64,000 nucleotides of DNA from Dugong dugon (lineage: Eukaryota > Chordata > Mammalia > Sirenia > Dugongidae), in assembly GCA_030035585.1 (NCBI GenBank), contig CM057475.1, forward strand, positions 1,559,501 to 1,623,500, written 5' to 3'. Positions 21,441-34,439 of this stretch are shown piece by piece (position 1 is the stretch's first letter; each line of letters begins with the position of its first letter). The notes beneath the pieces are model-generated. The model had not been told where the DNA came from. It saw nothing but the letters and a program-made list of their open reading frames with translations, and did no database searches. The translations under genes were made by a program, and so were the position numbers.

Positions 21441-22440
21441 ATCCATACAGCCAACATAGCCACAAAATCGACTGAAGCTGCAGCTTCGCCAAGGAGGCAG
21501 GACCAAGACCCTAAGCGAGATATCTGGTTGACCTGGATCCTTGCGGACGGGGAAAAGAAAAAAAAAAACCTAAGTCTGCATCTTCGGAAACCGACCAAGT
21601 CAGGTTCAATCGCCTCATCGTGGTGCTGGTCCACCTCGGTTCCCTGGCCGGGGCTCGAGTTTCTGAGACCCGCGGGATGCGTGTGGCTGGCCTCGGCCCC
21701 GCTGCTCCACCACTGCCGCCTCACTCTCTCTCCTGCCGCACAACCCCACAACCCCAACATTCAGACCGGCTCAACTCGCCTGGTCAACCTGGACCTTGAG
21801 GAAAGGAGTGGGGAGCAAGCATGTGCCATGTCAGGCCCCGGACCTCCCTGCCACCGCGCGCACCGGCAGGGAAGAGAGGACCTGGGGAATGCGGACTGAG
21901 GGCACCAGACGGCCATCCGGCCAGCCACGCCCAGTAGGAAAGGGGCCGAGGGTGGCTCTTCACTGCCCAGGCCTTGGCCATCGCCCGCCACCTCTTCTGC
22001 TCCCCATCCCAGCCCAGGGGCATGGGACACCCTGGCAGGATGCGGGGAGAAGCGAGGGGCGCAAAGAGTGATCGCTGTGGCAGCATCCCCCGTGTGGAGC
22101 AGCGCCAGTACACCTTCTCTGCGCGCGTGCCATCTTCTGGCCCGAGAAGCCCCGTGGCGGGATGCGCGCCTTGCCACAGATTGGCCGGCTGGGTGTGTAT
22201 CCGCAAGACCATCCACCACTCCACTCTCACGGAGCGGGGGTCGCAAGGTCACCAAAATGCCTTGGTGAAAATGGCGGCTGGCAGCGGCAGCGACACCGCA
22301 GGACACCCCTGGGAAGGAGAGTGAGCGCTAGAGAGAGGGCTCCAATTGTGAATGTATAAGACAATCTCTTGTCAGTACATCCAGCTAGGGAGCTGCTCTG
22401 CTATGTATGAAACCCCGACCCAGAAACTGGTCCTTTATGA
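21441..22440. other. CpG-rich single-copy segment with YY1-type motif
   Basis: CpG dinucleotides are visibly more frequent from about 21,600 to 22,330 than anywhere else in the window, giving a CpG-island-like patch. A perfect YY1-type motif AAAATGGCGGC lies at 22,268-22,278 on the plus strand. Open frames run on both strands (up to 181 codons, minus, 21,761-22,306), as expected for GC-rich DNA, and I recognise none of the peptides. It could be a decayed or foreign promoter region. No first exon can be defined. Confidence 0.45.
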
Positions 22441-22449
22441 ATGAGTTAG

Positions 22450-25400
22450 CACCAGGCTCCCCCAAGAACGTGCAGTGCTTGATGGGAATAGATGTGGAAG
22501 AGGTGTGAAATGGACGTGGAATAAATCATGTGGAATAGACGTGGAATATATATGGAATAGAGGTGGACTAGAGATGGAATAGTTGTAATAGATGTGGAAT
22601 AGACGTGGAGTACGTGGAGACTAGACATGGGTTCGACGTGGAAGAGATGATATAGAATAGATGTTGAATAGATGTGGAATTGGTGTGGAATAGACATGGA
22701 AAAGAGGTGTTACAGACGTGGAATAGAAGTAGAATACACGTGGAATAGACATGCAATAGAAAATGTGGAATAGATTCAGAATACATATGGAATAGATGTG
22801 AAATGGAGGAAAAATAGATATGGAATAGACATGGAGTAGTCGGGCAATAGATGTGGAAGAGACGGTGAACGGATATTGTCTTAGTCATCTAGTGCTGCTA
22901 TAACAGAAATACCACAAGTGGATGGCTTTAACACAGAGAAATTTATTTCTTCATGGTAAAGTAGGCTAAAAGTCCAAATTACGGGTGTCAGTTCCAGAGA
23001 AAGGCCTTCTCTCTTTGTCGGCCTTCTCATCAATGTTCCCCTGGATTAGGAGCTTCTCTGTGCAGGGAACCCTGGTCCAAAGGACATGCTCTGTTCCTAG
23101 CACTGCTTTCTTGTTGTATGAGGTCCCCAATTCTCTGCTTGCTTCCCTTTCCTTTTATCTCTTGTAAGGTAAAATGTGGTGCAGGCCACACCCTAGGGAA
23201 ACTCCCTTTACATTGGATCAGAGATGTGACCTGGGTAAGGGTGGTGTTACAATCCCACCCTAATCCTCTTTAACATAAAATTACAATCACAAAATGGAGG
23301 CCAACCACACAATTCTGGGAATCATGGACCAGCCAAAATGATACACAAATTTTGGGGGGGACATAATTCAAACCATGTGTAAAAGGTGTGGAAAAGACGT
23401 GGAGGAGACTTGGAAAAGAGATATAATAGATGTGTAACAGATATGAAATACAGGTGGAATAGATGTGGCATAGTCATGGAATAGACAGAGAATTCGCATG
23501 AAATAGTTGTGGAACTAATGTGGAATGAATAATGTACAATAGACATAGAATAGATGGTGTGGAACATAGATGGAATAATTGGAATACACTTGGAATAGAT
23601 GACATGGTGTAGATGTGGAATAGATATGGAATAGATGTGCAATAGATGTGCAATAGACATAGAATAGATGATGTTGAATAGATGTGGAGTGTATGTGGAA
23701 TAGGAGTGGAATGGAAATGAATAGAGGAGTGATAGATGTGGAATAGTTGTGGAATAGACTTGGAATAGACATAGAGTAGACATGGAATAGACAATGTAGA
23801 CTAGATGTGTAATAGATGTGGGATAGACATGGAAGAGACGTGGAATAGAGGTAGAATAGATGTTGAATAAATGTGGACTAGATGTGGCATAGTTGTGAAA
23901 CAAACGTGGAATAAATGATGTGGAATAGAGGAAAAATAGAGATGGAATAGAAGTGGCACAGATGTGATATAGATGTTGAATAGATGTGGATTAGGCATGG
24001 AATAGATGTGCGACAGATGTGGAATAGACGTGGAATATACTTGGAATAGAGGTAGAATACATGTGTAATGGACATAGAATAGCAGTTGAGTAGATGTGGA
24101 ATAGATGAAGAATACTTATGAAATAGATGTGGAATAGACATGGAATAAATTATGTGGAATTGACAAAGAACAGACGATGTGGGATGTATTTGGAATAGAT
24201 GTGGAATAGAGGTGGAATAGACCTGGAATAGATGATGTGGAATAGATGTGAAATAGAGGAAAAATAGAGGCAGAAAAGAAGTTGAATGGATGTGATATAG
24301 TTGTTGAATAGACATCAAATAGGCATGGATTAGGCATGGAATAGATGACATCGAATAGATGTTCAGGAGTTATGGAATAGATGTGGAATATAATTGGAAT
24401 AGTGGTAGAGTACATGTGTAATGGACGTGAAATAGAGGTTGAATAGATTTGGCATAGATGTGGAATATACGAGGAATACATATAAAAATGATGTGGAATT
24501 GGCAAAGAATAGATGATGTGGAACATATATGGAATAGAGGTGGGATAGACCTGGAATAATTGTGCAATACATGTGGGATAGATGTAGAATAAATCATGTG
24601 GAATGGACTTGGAAAAGACAATGTGGAGTATATGTGGAGTAAATGTGGGATAGGTGTTGAGGAGATATGGAATAGAGATGGAATAGAAGTAGAATAGATA
24701 TGGAAAAAACTTGGAATAGATGTTGAATTTATGTGGAATAGGCGTGTAATAGAATAGGTGTGGAATACCTGTGGAATATATATGGAATAGATGATATGGA
24801 ATAGAAATGGAATAGGTGAAATGAATGAGAAATAGTTGTGGACTAGACGTGGAGTTGATGTGGAATAGGTGTGAAATAGACGTGGCATTGATGTGGAATA
24901 CAGGTGGAATAGACATAGAACAGATGTGGAATTAAGGTGCAATGGACATGGAATAGATGCTGTGGAATAGAATTTAAATACATGTAGAATAGAGGAAGAA
25001 TAGAGGTTGAACAGAGGTAGGATATAAGTGGAATAGATGTGGCATAGAAGTGGAATAGACATAGAATAAATGGTATGGAATCAATAAGGAACAGATGATG
25101 TGGAACATATGGGAAATAGATGTAGAATAGATATGGAATAAATGTGGAAATCTTGTGGAATATACATAGAATAGACTTGGAATAGATGAGGAATAGTGGA
25201 TTAGATCATGGGGGAATAGATGTGGAATAGAGATGAAATTAAGGTGGAATAGAAGTGGAAGAGTTGTGAAATATATGTTGAATAGACAAGGAATAGATGT
25301 AGAATAGACGTTGACTAGAAGTAGAATATATGTGTGATAGAGAATAGAGGTGGAATAGACGTGGCATAGAAGTGGAATAGACATGGAACAGATGAGGAAT

Positions 25401-27780
25401 ACACACGAAATGGAACTGGAATAGATGTGGATTAAATGGTGTGGAACAGCCTAGAATAGACAATACGAACATATGGAATAGATGTGGAATACATATGGAA
25501 TAGAGTTTGAATAGTGGTGGACTAGATGTTGGATAGACGTGGAATAGACATTGAATAGACATGGAATAGAGGTTGCATAGACGTGGACTGGAAGTGAAAA
25601 ACTGATGTGGAATAGACGAGGAATACACATGAAATAGGCGTGAAACAGATGTGGAATAAATGATGTGCCATAGACATCTAATGATGTGGAACATATGTAG
25701 AATAGAGATGTAATAGTTTTGGAATAGGTATGGAATAGATTTGGTATAGAAACGGAATAGAAGTGGAATAGGCGTGGAATAGATGTGGAATAGACGTGGA
25801 ATAGATGATGGGGAATAGATGTGTAATAGATATGCAATAGATGAGGAATATAGGTGAAATACATGTGGAATAGATGGGGAATAGATAATGTGGAATAGAT
25901 GTGGAATTAGAAGAAATAGAGGTGGAATAGATGTAGTAATGATGAGGAATAGTTGTGGAATAGATGTGGAAGAGGTATGGAGTAGATGTGGAATAGATGT
26001 CAAATAGACATGGAATAAATCATGTGGATTAGACATGGAATAGACAATGTGTAACATGGAATAGATGTGGAATGGATACGGAATACAGGTGGAATAATGG
26101 TGGAATAGAGCTGAAATAGATATGGAATAAACGAGAAATAGATTCTGAATAGACGTGGATTAACGTGGAATAGATGAGGAATACACATGAAATATATGTG
26201 TAACAGACGTGGAATAAATGATGCGTGATAGACATGGAATAGGCAATGTGTAACATATATAGAATAGAGATGTAATAGTTGTGGAATAGGTGTGGAATAG
26301 ATGTGGAATAGGCATGGAATATATGAGGAATAGATGTGAAATAGATTTAAACTAGAGGTAGAATAGATGTGTAACACGTGGAATAGAGGTGGAGTAGATG
26401 TGACATAGATGTGGAATAGACGAGGAATACACCTGAAAAAGATGTGGAATAAATGATGTAAAATACATGTGAAATAGACGTGGAATAGATGATGTGGTGT
26501 AGATGTAGAATAGATGTGAAATAGGTGGGATAGACTTGAAATAGATGTTGAATACAGGTGGAATAGATGATGTGGAATAGTTGTGGAATACATGTGGATA
26601 CAATGTGGAAAAGATGTGGAATAGATGCATAGTGGACATGTAATAGATGTGGCATGGACATGGAAGATTCATGAAATAGGTGAAGAATACACATGAAATA
26701 GATGTACAATAGACGTTAAATAAATGATGTGGAATCAATAAGGAATAAACAATGTGGAATAGATGTTGAATAGATGTGGGATACAGGTGGAATAGAGGTG
26801 GAATACACAGAATAGAAGGTAAATAAACGTGGAATAGAAGTGGAATAGATGATGTGGAATAGTGGAATAGGTGTGGGATTAGCATGGAATAGAGGTGAAA
26901 TAGATGTGGAATACATGTGGAACAGATATGGAAAAGACGATGTGGAACATGTGGAATATATGTTGAATAGATATGGATTGAGGTGGAATAGTGGTGGAAT
27001 ATACATGGAATACATGTGGAATAGGCGTGGAATAAGTTTTAAATAGACATGGAGTAGATGGAGAATAGATGATGTGGAACAGATGTAGAATACATATGGA
27101 ATAGAGGTGGAATAATGGTATTATAGAGGTGGAATAGTAGTGGAATAGCCATGGAGTAGGTGTCAAATAGACGTGAAATAGATGTTGAATAGTTATGGAA
27201 TAGACGTGGAATAGACTGGAATAGATGATATGGAATAATTGTATAATAGATGTAGTATAGAGGTGGAATTGAGGTCTTATAGTGGTGGAATACATGTGGA
27301 ATATATGAGTAATAGACCTAAAATAGACGTGGAACAGGTGGAAAATCAAGGGGCATAGACATGGAACAATGTGGAACAGTTGATTTATTCCACGTCTACT
27401 TCACATTTATTTTACATCTATTCCACATCTATTCCAAATCTATTTGATGTCTATTACATACTTATTTCATACCTAATACACATCTTTTCCACAAATTTTC
27501 CACGTCTCTTCCGCATTTATTTCACGTCTATGGCACATCTATTCCACGTCATCTATGCCACATCTCTTTATTCCACATCTATTGCATGACTATTCCATCT
27601 CTATTCCATCTGTGTTGCACATCTGTTCCATATCTATTCCACATGTATTCCACATCCTTTATTCCACGTCTATACCAGTTGATTTATTCCACATCTATTC
27701 TATGTCTATTTGACGTTGATTACACAGATACTCCGCATCTATTCAACAATGTCTACTCCACACCTTTCCTCATTTTAAAC
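22450..27780. repeat. 11-bp minisatellite array 1 (unit GANGTGGAATA)
   Basis: About 4.8 kb of 11-bp units, GATGTGGAATA, GACGTGGAATA, GACATGGAATA, GAGGTGGAATA and relatives, interspersed with longer variants such as GATGATGTGGAATA. An LTR splits it at 22,877-23,377. From about 27,380 to 27,780 the units appear as the reverse complement (TATTCCACATC). Because 11 is not a multiple of 3 and the minus-strand unit has no stop in any phase, minus-strand frames stay open for hundreds of codons with an IPHLFHIYSTS motif that repeats every 33 bp. These are not genes. Confidence 0.93.
22877..23377. mobile_element. Solo LTR, ERVL-MaLR-like (fossil)
   Basis: It runs from TGTCTTAGTCATCTAGTGCT to ACATAATTCAAACCATG and aligns along most of its length with the LTR at 273-801. 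No internal region is present. It is old and lies within minisatellite array 1, so it entered an existing array. Confidence 0.65.
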
Positions 27781-27794
27781 TATTTATTATCCTC

Positions 27795-28099
27795 TTGTTC
27801 TGTTCAAAGGACTTCTGCTTGTTCTATGTACGTGTTCTACATGAGCACAATTAACTAGTCTGGAATTCCCATTCTTTGCAATATTATTCATAATTTTCTA
27901 TAATCTGCACAGTCAAATGCCTTTGCATAGTCAATAAAACACATGTAAACATCTTTTTGCAATTATCAGCCAAGATCCATCTGACATCAGTAATGATATC
28001 CCTCATTCCATGTCCTCTTCTAAATCTGGCTTGAATTTCTGGCAGTTCCCTGTTGCTGTACTGCTGCAACCATTTTTTAATTATCTTCAACAAAATTTT
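27795..28099 (-). mobile_element. RTE-clade LINE fragment (minus strand)
   Basis: On the minus strand the frame at 27,884-28,108 encodes RTE reverse-transcriptase sequence: LPEIQARFRRGHGMRDIITD followed by VRWILADNCKK, matching the family's 'ELPEIQAGFRRGRGTRDIIADVRWILAE' region. It is paralogous to 53,500-53,813. Its 3' portion is missing and the inverted minisatellite takes its place at the left. Confidence 0.85.
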
Positions 28100-28190
28100 A
28101 CTACACATAAGTTACATTAGCAGGAAACAAACCCTGGGCTCCCACATGGAATGTGAGAACTCTACCACTAAACCACCAATGCCCCTTGAA
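28100..28190 (-). mobile_element. tRNA-Gly-like SINE head remnant
   Basis: AACTCTACCACTAAACCACC and CAAACCCTGGGCTCCCACAT are the complement of a tRNA-Gly-like head. This is the right half of a SINE that an RTE split. The site at 28,100-28,118 (ACTACACATAAGTTACATT) corresponds to the target-site duplication seen at 53,814-53,832. Confidence 0.7.
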
Positions 28191-28690
28191 ATGCCCTATT
28201 TCAGTGAAATAACGACTCAAAAATCTAACTGCCTATCCTGATTTCCCGTTTAAAGCATAGACCAGTGCATCCAAGCTCTTATTCTGTATATCTCTCTGGA
28301 TATCCTATAGACTTTACAAGGTGAACATGCTCTTTTCCCAGCCTTTACTGTCAATTCCTGGTATAGCACTGTCCATCAATGGGATGCTTTTGTAGTCTGT
28401 CTTTCTCTCTACCATTCCGTATCTAGCTGGTTCTCAAGTACTAATTATCTTTAGAATTTACGTACCCCCACCATTTCTATTAATTATTTTATGTGGATGG
28501 TTGTATAACTAGCTACATTTATTTTTGTCTCTTTCCAAATATTCCCCACAGTGTGTTTTAGCAAACTCAAAATAACCCTCATTTTACAAAGAGAAACCCC
28601 TATAGATTAAGCATTGCTCACAGTCTCTCAATTATACAGTGGCAGAGTTGATTATAGAGTTTTTAAAATTTTTAACACGTTTTAATAAGA
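28191..28690. other. Duplicated flank F (copy 1) with MIR remnant
   Basis: From 28,191 to about 28,535 it aligns with 53,910-54,215 (shared phrases GAAATGCCCTATTT and CCTATCCTGATTTC). Then a MIR-like phrase follows at about 28,580-28,640 (CATTTTACAAAGAGAAACCC, CAGTGGCAGAGTTGA). The last bases match the L1 copy A flank. No gene is visible. Confidence 0.7.
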
Positions 28691-28724
28691 CAAGGTCAAA
28701 AAACTCGTTTGTCCCTTCCCTTAT

Positions 28725-31700
28725 TTTTTTTTAATTTTATTGTGTCTTAGATGACAGTTTACAGCACAAAGTAGTTTCTAATTCAAAAATTTATACACAA
28801 ATTGTTTTGTGACATTGGTTGCAATCCTTGTGATACGTCAACAGTCTTACCCACTCCTTTTCCACCTGGAGTTCTCTGTGTCCATACATCCAGTTTTCCT
28901 GTCCCTTTCTGTCTTTTCATCTTTGCTTTTGGGCAGATGTTACCCGTTTGGTCTTGTATACTGATTGAACTAAGAAGCCTGTTCCTCATGTGTGTTATTT
29001 TTTGTTTGTTTGTTTTATAGGTCTATCTAATCTTCGGCTGAAAAGTCGACTTCAGGAGTGGCTTCAGTACTGAGTTAGCACAGTGTCTGCAGTCATGTTT
29101 TCAGGGACAACTCCAGTCTCCATCAGACCAGTAAGTCTAGTCTTTTTTTGTGAATTTTGATTTTTTTCTACATTTTTCTCCTGCTCTTTCTGGAACCCTC
29201 TATCGTGATCCTTTTCTGAGCTGTTGGAAGTGGTAGCCTCACACCATCTAGATTTTTGGCTCAGGCTAGTGGAAGCTGTGGTTCATGTGGCCCATGAGTC
29301 CTTTGGAATAATATTTTCTTTGTGTGTTTGGTTTTCTTCATTCTCCTTTGCTCAGAACATGATGAGACCAATAGATGAATCTTAGATGGCTGCTGATAAG
29401 CTTTTAAGACCCCAGATTCTGCTCCAAAAAGTAGGGCGTGGAACATTTTCTTTATGAACTATGTTATGCCAATTGACATAGATGTCCCCTGAGACCATAG
29501 TCCGTAGCCCTCATCCCCAATAATTCAGTGCCTCAGGGTGTTTGTATGCATCTAGGAAGCTTCTATGATTTTGCCTTGGTCAGGTTGTTCTGGCTTCCCC
29601 TAGGCTGTGCGTTCTCTTTCCCGTCACCAAAGTTAACACTTGTCTATTATCAAGTTAGTGATTTCTCTCCTCCCTAGCCCTCCCCTCACGCATAACAATG
29701 AAATATTGTTTTTTTCTGTGTAAACCTTTTCTTGGGTTTTTATAATACTGATCTCATACAATATTTGTCCATTTGTGATTGACATATTTCACTCAGCATA
29801 ATGCCCTCCAGATTCATCCGTGTTGTAAGACGTTTCATAGATACAACATTGTTCTTTATCATTAAATAGTATCCCATTGTGTGTATGTATCATAATTTGT
29901 GTATCCATTCATCTGTTGATGGGCACTTGGATTGTTTCCAGCTTTTTGCTATTGTGAATAATCCTCCAAAGAAGACGCCTGTGTATATGCCTACTCGTGT
30001 GATGGCTCTTATTTCTGTAAAATATATTCCTAGGACTGGAATTGCTGGATTTTATGATATTTCTATTTCTAGCTTTTTAAGGTGGCACCATATTGTTTTC
30101 TGTACTGGTGGCACCATTTTCATTACCACCAGTGGTGCATAAAGCTTCCAGTCTCCTTGTTACCTGTCCAAAATTTTTTTTCCTTGTTTTTAGTAGTGCG
30201 AGTAATGGCTGGGTGAGATGATGTCTCATTGTAGTTTTTTTTTGTTTGCATTTCTCTAATGGCCTGTGATCACAAGCATTTTGTCATATGTCTGATAGCT
30301 GCCTGAATGTCTTTGTTGAAGTACCTGCTCATATCCTTTTGCCAGTTTTTAAATTGGATTCTTTGTATTTTTGTTATTGAGATGTGAAATTATTCTATAG
30401 ATTTTGGAAATTAGATCCTTGTCAGAAATGCCATGGCCAATTTTTTTATCAGTCCTTAGGCTCTCTTTTTTCTCTTTTGGTCAAGTCTTTGGATGAACTT
30501 AAGTTTACTTTTTAGGTGCTTCCCGTTATCTAGTTTATCTTCTGGTGTCTGTGCATTGTTAGTTATGGTGTATATTCTCTTTTTGCCATGTATTAGGACC
30601 CTTAGCATTGTCCCTTTTTTTTCCTTCCATGATTTTATTGTTTTAGGTTTTATATTTAAGTCTTTGATCCATTTTGAGTTAGTTTTGTGTATGGTGTGAG
30701 GTATGGATCCTGTTTCATTGTTCTATAGATGGACATCCAGGTATGCCAGAACCATTGGTTAACAAGACTGTCTATTCTCCATTCAGTAGACTTTGGCCCT
30801 TTGTCAAACATCAGCTGGTCATAGGTGGATGGATTTACATCTGGGTTCTCGATTCTGTTCCGTAGGTCTATGTGACTGTTGTTGTACAAGAACCATTCTG
30901 TTTTTACTACCATGGCTGTACAATAGGTTCTGAGATCAGGTAGTGTGAAGCCTCCCACCTTTTCTTCTTTTTTATTAATGCTTTGCTCATACAAGGCCTC
31001 TTTCCTTTCCAGGTAAATGCAGTAATTTTGTTGTCCATGTCTTGAAAGAACGCTGTTAGAATTTGAATAGGGATTACATTATATCTGTAGATCACTTTGG
31101 GGAGTATTGACATTTTCATAATGTTGAGTCTTCCTTTCCATGAGCATGACATGTTTTTCCACTTAGGTAGGTCTCTTTTAGTGTCTTGCAGTAGTGTTTT
31201 GTAGTTTTCTTTATATAGGTTTTATGTTCCTGGTTAGATTTATTCCTCAGTATTTTATCTTCTTCCCCCACGTGTCTGGATTGGAGAAGACTCATTAACA
31301 ACCCGCATCATGCAGATGACTCAATTCTGCTTCCTATAATTGAAGAAGACTTGAAGCACTTACTGATGAAGATCAAAGACTATAGCCTTCAGTATGGATT
31401 ACACCTCAACATAAAGAAAACCAAAATCCTCGCAACTGGACTAATAAGCAACATCACGATAAATGGAGAAAAGATTGAAGTTGTCAAGGATTTCATTTTA
31501 TTTGGATCGATGATCAACTCCCATGGAAGCAGCAGTCAGGAAATCAAAAGATGTATCACATTGGGCAAATCTGCTGCAAAAGACCTCTTTACAGTTAAAA
31601 AGCAAAAATGTCACCTTGGAGACCAAGCTGTGCCTGACACAGGCCGTGGCGTTTTCATTCGCCTCATATGCATGCAAAAGCTGGACAGTGAATAAGGAAG

Positions 31701-33409
31701 ACCAAAGAAGAATTGAAGCCTTTGAATTGTGGTATTGGAGAAGAATATTTAACATACAATGGAATACCAAAAGAACAAACAAATCTGTCTTGGAAGAAGT
31801 ACAACCAGAATGCTCCTTAGAAACAAGGATGGCGAGACTACATCTTACATACTTTGCACATGTTTTCAGGAGGGATCAGTCCCTGGAGAAGGACATCATG
31901 CTTGGTAAAGTAGAGGGTCGGCAAAAAAGAGGGAAACCTTCAATGAGATGGATTGACATAGTGGCTGCAACAATCGGCTCAAGTATAACAATGATTGTGA
32001 GGATGGCGCAGGACCAGACAGTGTTTTGTTCTGTTGCACATAGGGTGCCTGAGTTGGAACCAGCTCGATAGCACCTAACAACAATATTTTATCTTCTTGG
32101 GGGCTATTGTATATGGCATGGATTTACTGAATCCTTTTTTGAAGTTCTCCTTGTTGGTGTAAAGAAATCCAGCTGATTTTTTTATGTTAATCTTGTATTT
32201 TGCTACTTTGCTGAAATCTGTTAGTTCTAGTGGCTTTCTTTTAGATGATTTGGGGTTTTCTGTGTATAACATCACATCATCTGAGAATAGGTATACTTTT
32301 ACCTATTCCATACCAATTTGACTGCACTTTATTTTCTTACCTTATTGATGTAGCTAGGACTTGCAGCGTAATGTTGAATGAGAGTGGTGACAAAAGACAT
32401 CCTTGTCTGGTTCTTTCATTCTCTCTACACTTAGCATGATGTGAGCTGTTGGTTTTGTATAGATGCCCCTTATCTGGAGGAATTTCCCTTCTAAGTTGGT
32501 TGAGGGTTTTTATCAGGAATTGGTGTTGAACTTTGTCAAATACCTTTTCGGTGTCAATTGAGATGATCATGGGATTCTTTTGTTTTATTTATGTGGTGGA
32601 TTACATTGATTGATCTTCTAATGTTGAACTATCCCTGAATAACTGATATAAATCCCACTTGTTCATGATGTATTTTTTTATATGCTGATGATTAATATTG
32701 GCTAGTATTTTGCTGATAATTTTTTCATCTATGTTCATGAGGCATTTTGGTCTGTAGTTTTCTTTTTTGTGTTTTTTCATGGCTTTGGTATCAGGGTTAT
32801 GCTGACTTCATAGAATGAATTCAGGTGTGTTACTTTTTTCTATACTTTGAAATAATTTGAGATGTATTAGTGTGGACTTTGAAAGTTTGATAGAATTCCC
32901 CAGTGAAGCCATCCAGGTCAGGTCTTGTTTGTTGTTGTTGCTGCAGGTGGGGGCAGTGGGGAAGTTTTCTTTTTTTACTTCTTCAATCCCTTCTTTTGTT
33001 ATGAGTTGGCTGAGTTTTTCTAACTGTTTGTGTTAGTATAGGTAGGTAGTGTGTTTCTAGAAATTTGTCCATTTCCTCTAGGTTTTCCAATTTGTTTGAG
33101 TACAATTTTTCATAGTTTTTTGTTATGACGCTTTTTATTTTAATTGTGTCTGTTTTGATACCGCCTCTCTTATTTATTATTCATGTTCTTTGCTTCCTCT
33201 CCTATTTTCTTTTGTCAGTTTGTCCACTAACCAAACTTTTTGGTCTTGTTGATTCCTTCTACTATTTATTGTTTGTTTTTGTTTCATTCTCTATTTCATT
33301 TATTTCTGCTCTAATCTTTATTATTTCCTTCCTTGTGATACACTTGGGCTTCTTTTGCAGTTCTCTTTGTATTTTGCTTTTTAGTTGTAGTGTTTTGTTT
33401 TGGCCCTTT
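28725..33409 (-). mobile_element. L1 LINE copy C, 3' half (minus strand)
   Basis: This is an old L1 read leftwards: 3'UTR about 28,725-29,720, then ORF2. ORF2 pieces include 30,656-30,994 (GGFTLPDLRTYCTAMVVKTE) and 32,337-32,570 (MIISIDTEKVFDKVQHQFLI, RT domain). It is interrupted by an RTE at 31,265-32,084 and by a full-length L1 at 33,421-41,040, after which it resumes at 41,052. It is a paralogue of copies A and E. It has many frame breaks. Confidence 0.92.
31265..32084 (+). mobile_element. RTE-clade LINE 3' fragment inserted in L1 copy C
   Basis: The plus strand carries the C-terminal part of the RTE reverse transcriptase and the 3' end of the element. Frames at 31,351-31,695 (KDYSLQYGLHLNIKKTKILA) and 31,523-32,071 (RIEAFELWYWRRIFNIQWNT, RMAQDQTVFCSVAHRVPELE) belong to one protein and are separated by a frame change. 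It ends with GCACCTAACAACAA. Identical 14-bp copies of TATTTTATCTTCTT flank it at 31,251-31,264 and 32,085-32,098: a target-site duplication. It is 5'-truncated. Confidence 0.93.
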
Positions 33410-33420
33410 TATCTTTTTTG
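33410..33420. repeat. Target-site duplication of L1 copy D (left)
   Basis: TATCTTTTTTG here equals 41,041-41,051. Both copies belong to ORF2 of L1 copy C and mark the insertion of copy D. Confidence 0.85.
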
Positions 33421-34439
33421 TTTGTTTGTTTATTGTTGTAGTTTAAGTGAAAGTTTGCATCTCAAGTTAGTCTCTTAGACAAAAATTTATACCTACATTG
33501 TTATGTGACCCTAACTGCTCTCCCTATACTCTGACAGCACACTCCTCCTTTCCTCCCCAGATTTCCCATGTCCATTCAACCAGCTCCTAACCTCTCTGCC
33601 TTCTCGTCTCACCTCCAGACAGAAGTGGCCCATTTAGTCTCATGTATCTACTTGAGCTAAAAAGCACACTCTTCACGAGCATTATTTTATGTCCTACAGT
33701 CCAGTCCAATCTTTGTCTGAAGAGTTGGCCTCGAAAATTGTTTTAGTTCTGGACTGATAGAGAATCTGGGGGCCACGCTTTCTTGGGTTCCTCCAGTCTC
33801 AGTCAGACCATTAAGTCTGGTCTTTTTACTAGAAATTGAGTTCTGCACCCCGCATTTCTCCTGCTCTATCAGGGACTCTCTGTTGTGTTCCCTGTCAGGG
33901 CCGTCATTGGTGGTAGCCAGGCATCATCTAGTTTTTCTGGTCTCAGGCTGATGAAGTCTCTGGTTTATGTGGCCCTTTCTGACTCTTGGGCTAATACTTT
34001 ACTTGTGTCTTTGGTGTTCTCCATTCTCCTTTACTCCAGGTGGTTGGGACCAGTTGATGCATCTTAGATGGCAGCTTGGCAAGCTTTTAAGACCCCAGAC
34101 GCCACTCACCAAAGTAGGATGCAGAACATTTTCTTAATAAACTTTGTTATGCCAGTTGACCTAGATGTCCCCTGAAAGCATGGTCCCCAGACCCCCACCC
34201 CTGCTACTCTGTCCCTCAAAGTGTTTGTTGTATTCAGGAAACTTCTTAGCTTTGGTTTAGTCCAGTTTGGCTGACTTTCCCTGTAGCGTGTGCTGTCCTT
34301 CCCTTCACCTAAGATAATCCTTGTCTACTATCTAGTTAGTGAATAACCCTCACCCTCCCTCCCCACCCTCGTAACCATAAAAGAATGTTTACTTCTGTGT
34401 TTAAATCTTTTCCTGAGTTCTTATAATAGTGGTCTTATA

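Noticed and set aside
20957-21760. 267-codon Cys/Val-rich minus-strand frame that looks like a membrane protein
   Set aside because: Most of it is TGTGTG-type codons from the CA-rich array; the flanking residues match nothing I know.
22450-27370. Dozens of minus-strand frames of 60-270 codons with IPHLFHIYSTS-like repeats, looking like a repeat-protein family
   Set aside because: They follow the 11-bp unit exactly, run in overlapping frames, and flip strand where the array flips. No start context, splice sites or conserved frame is visible.
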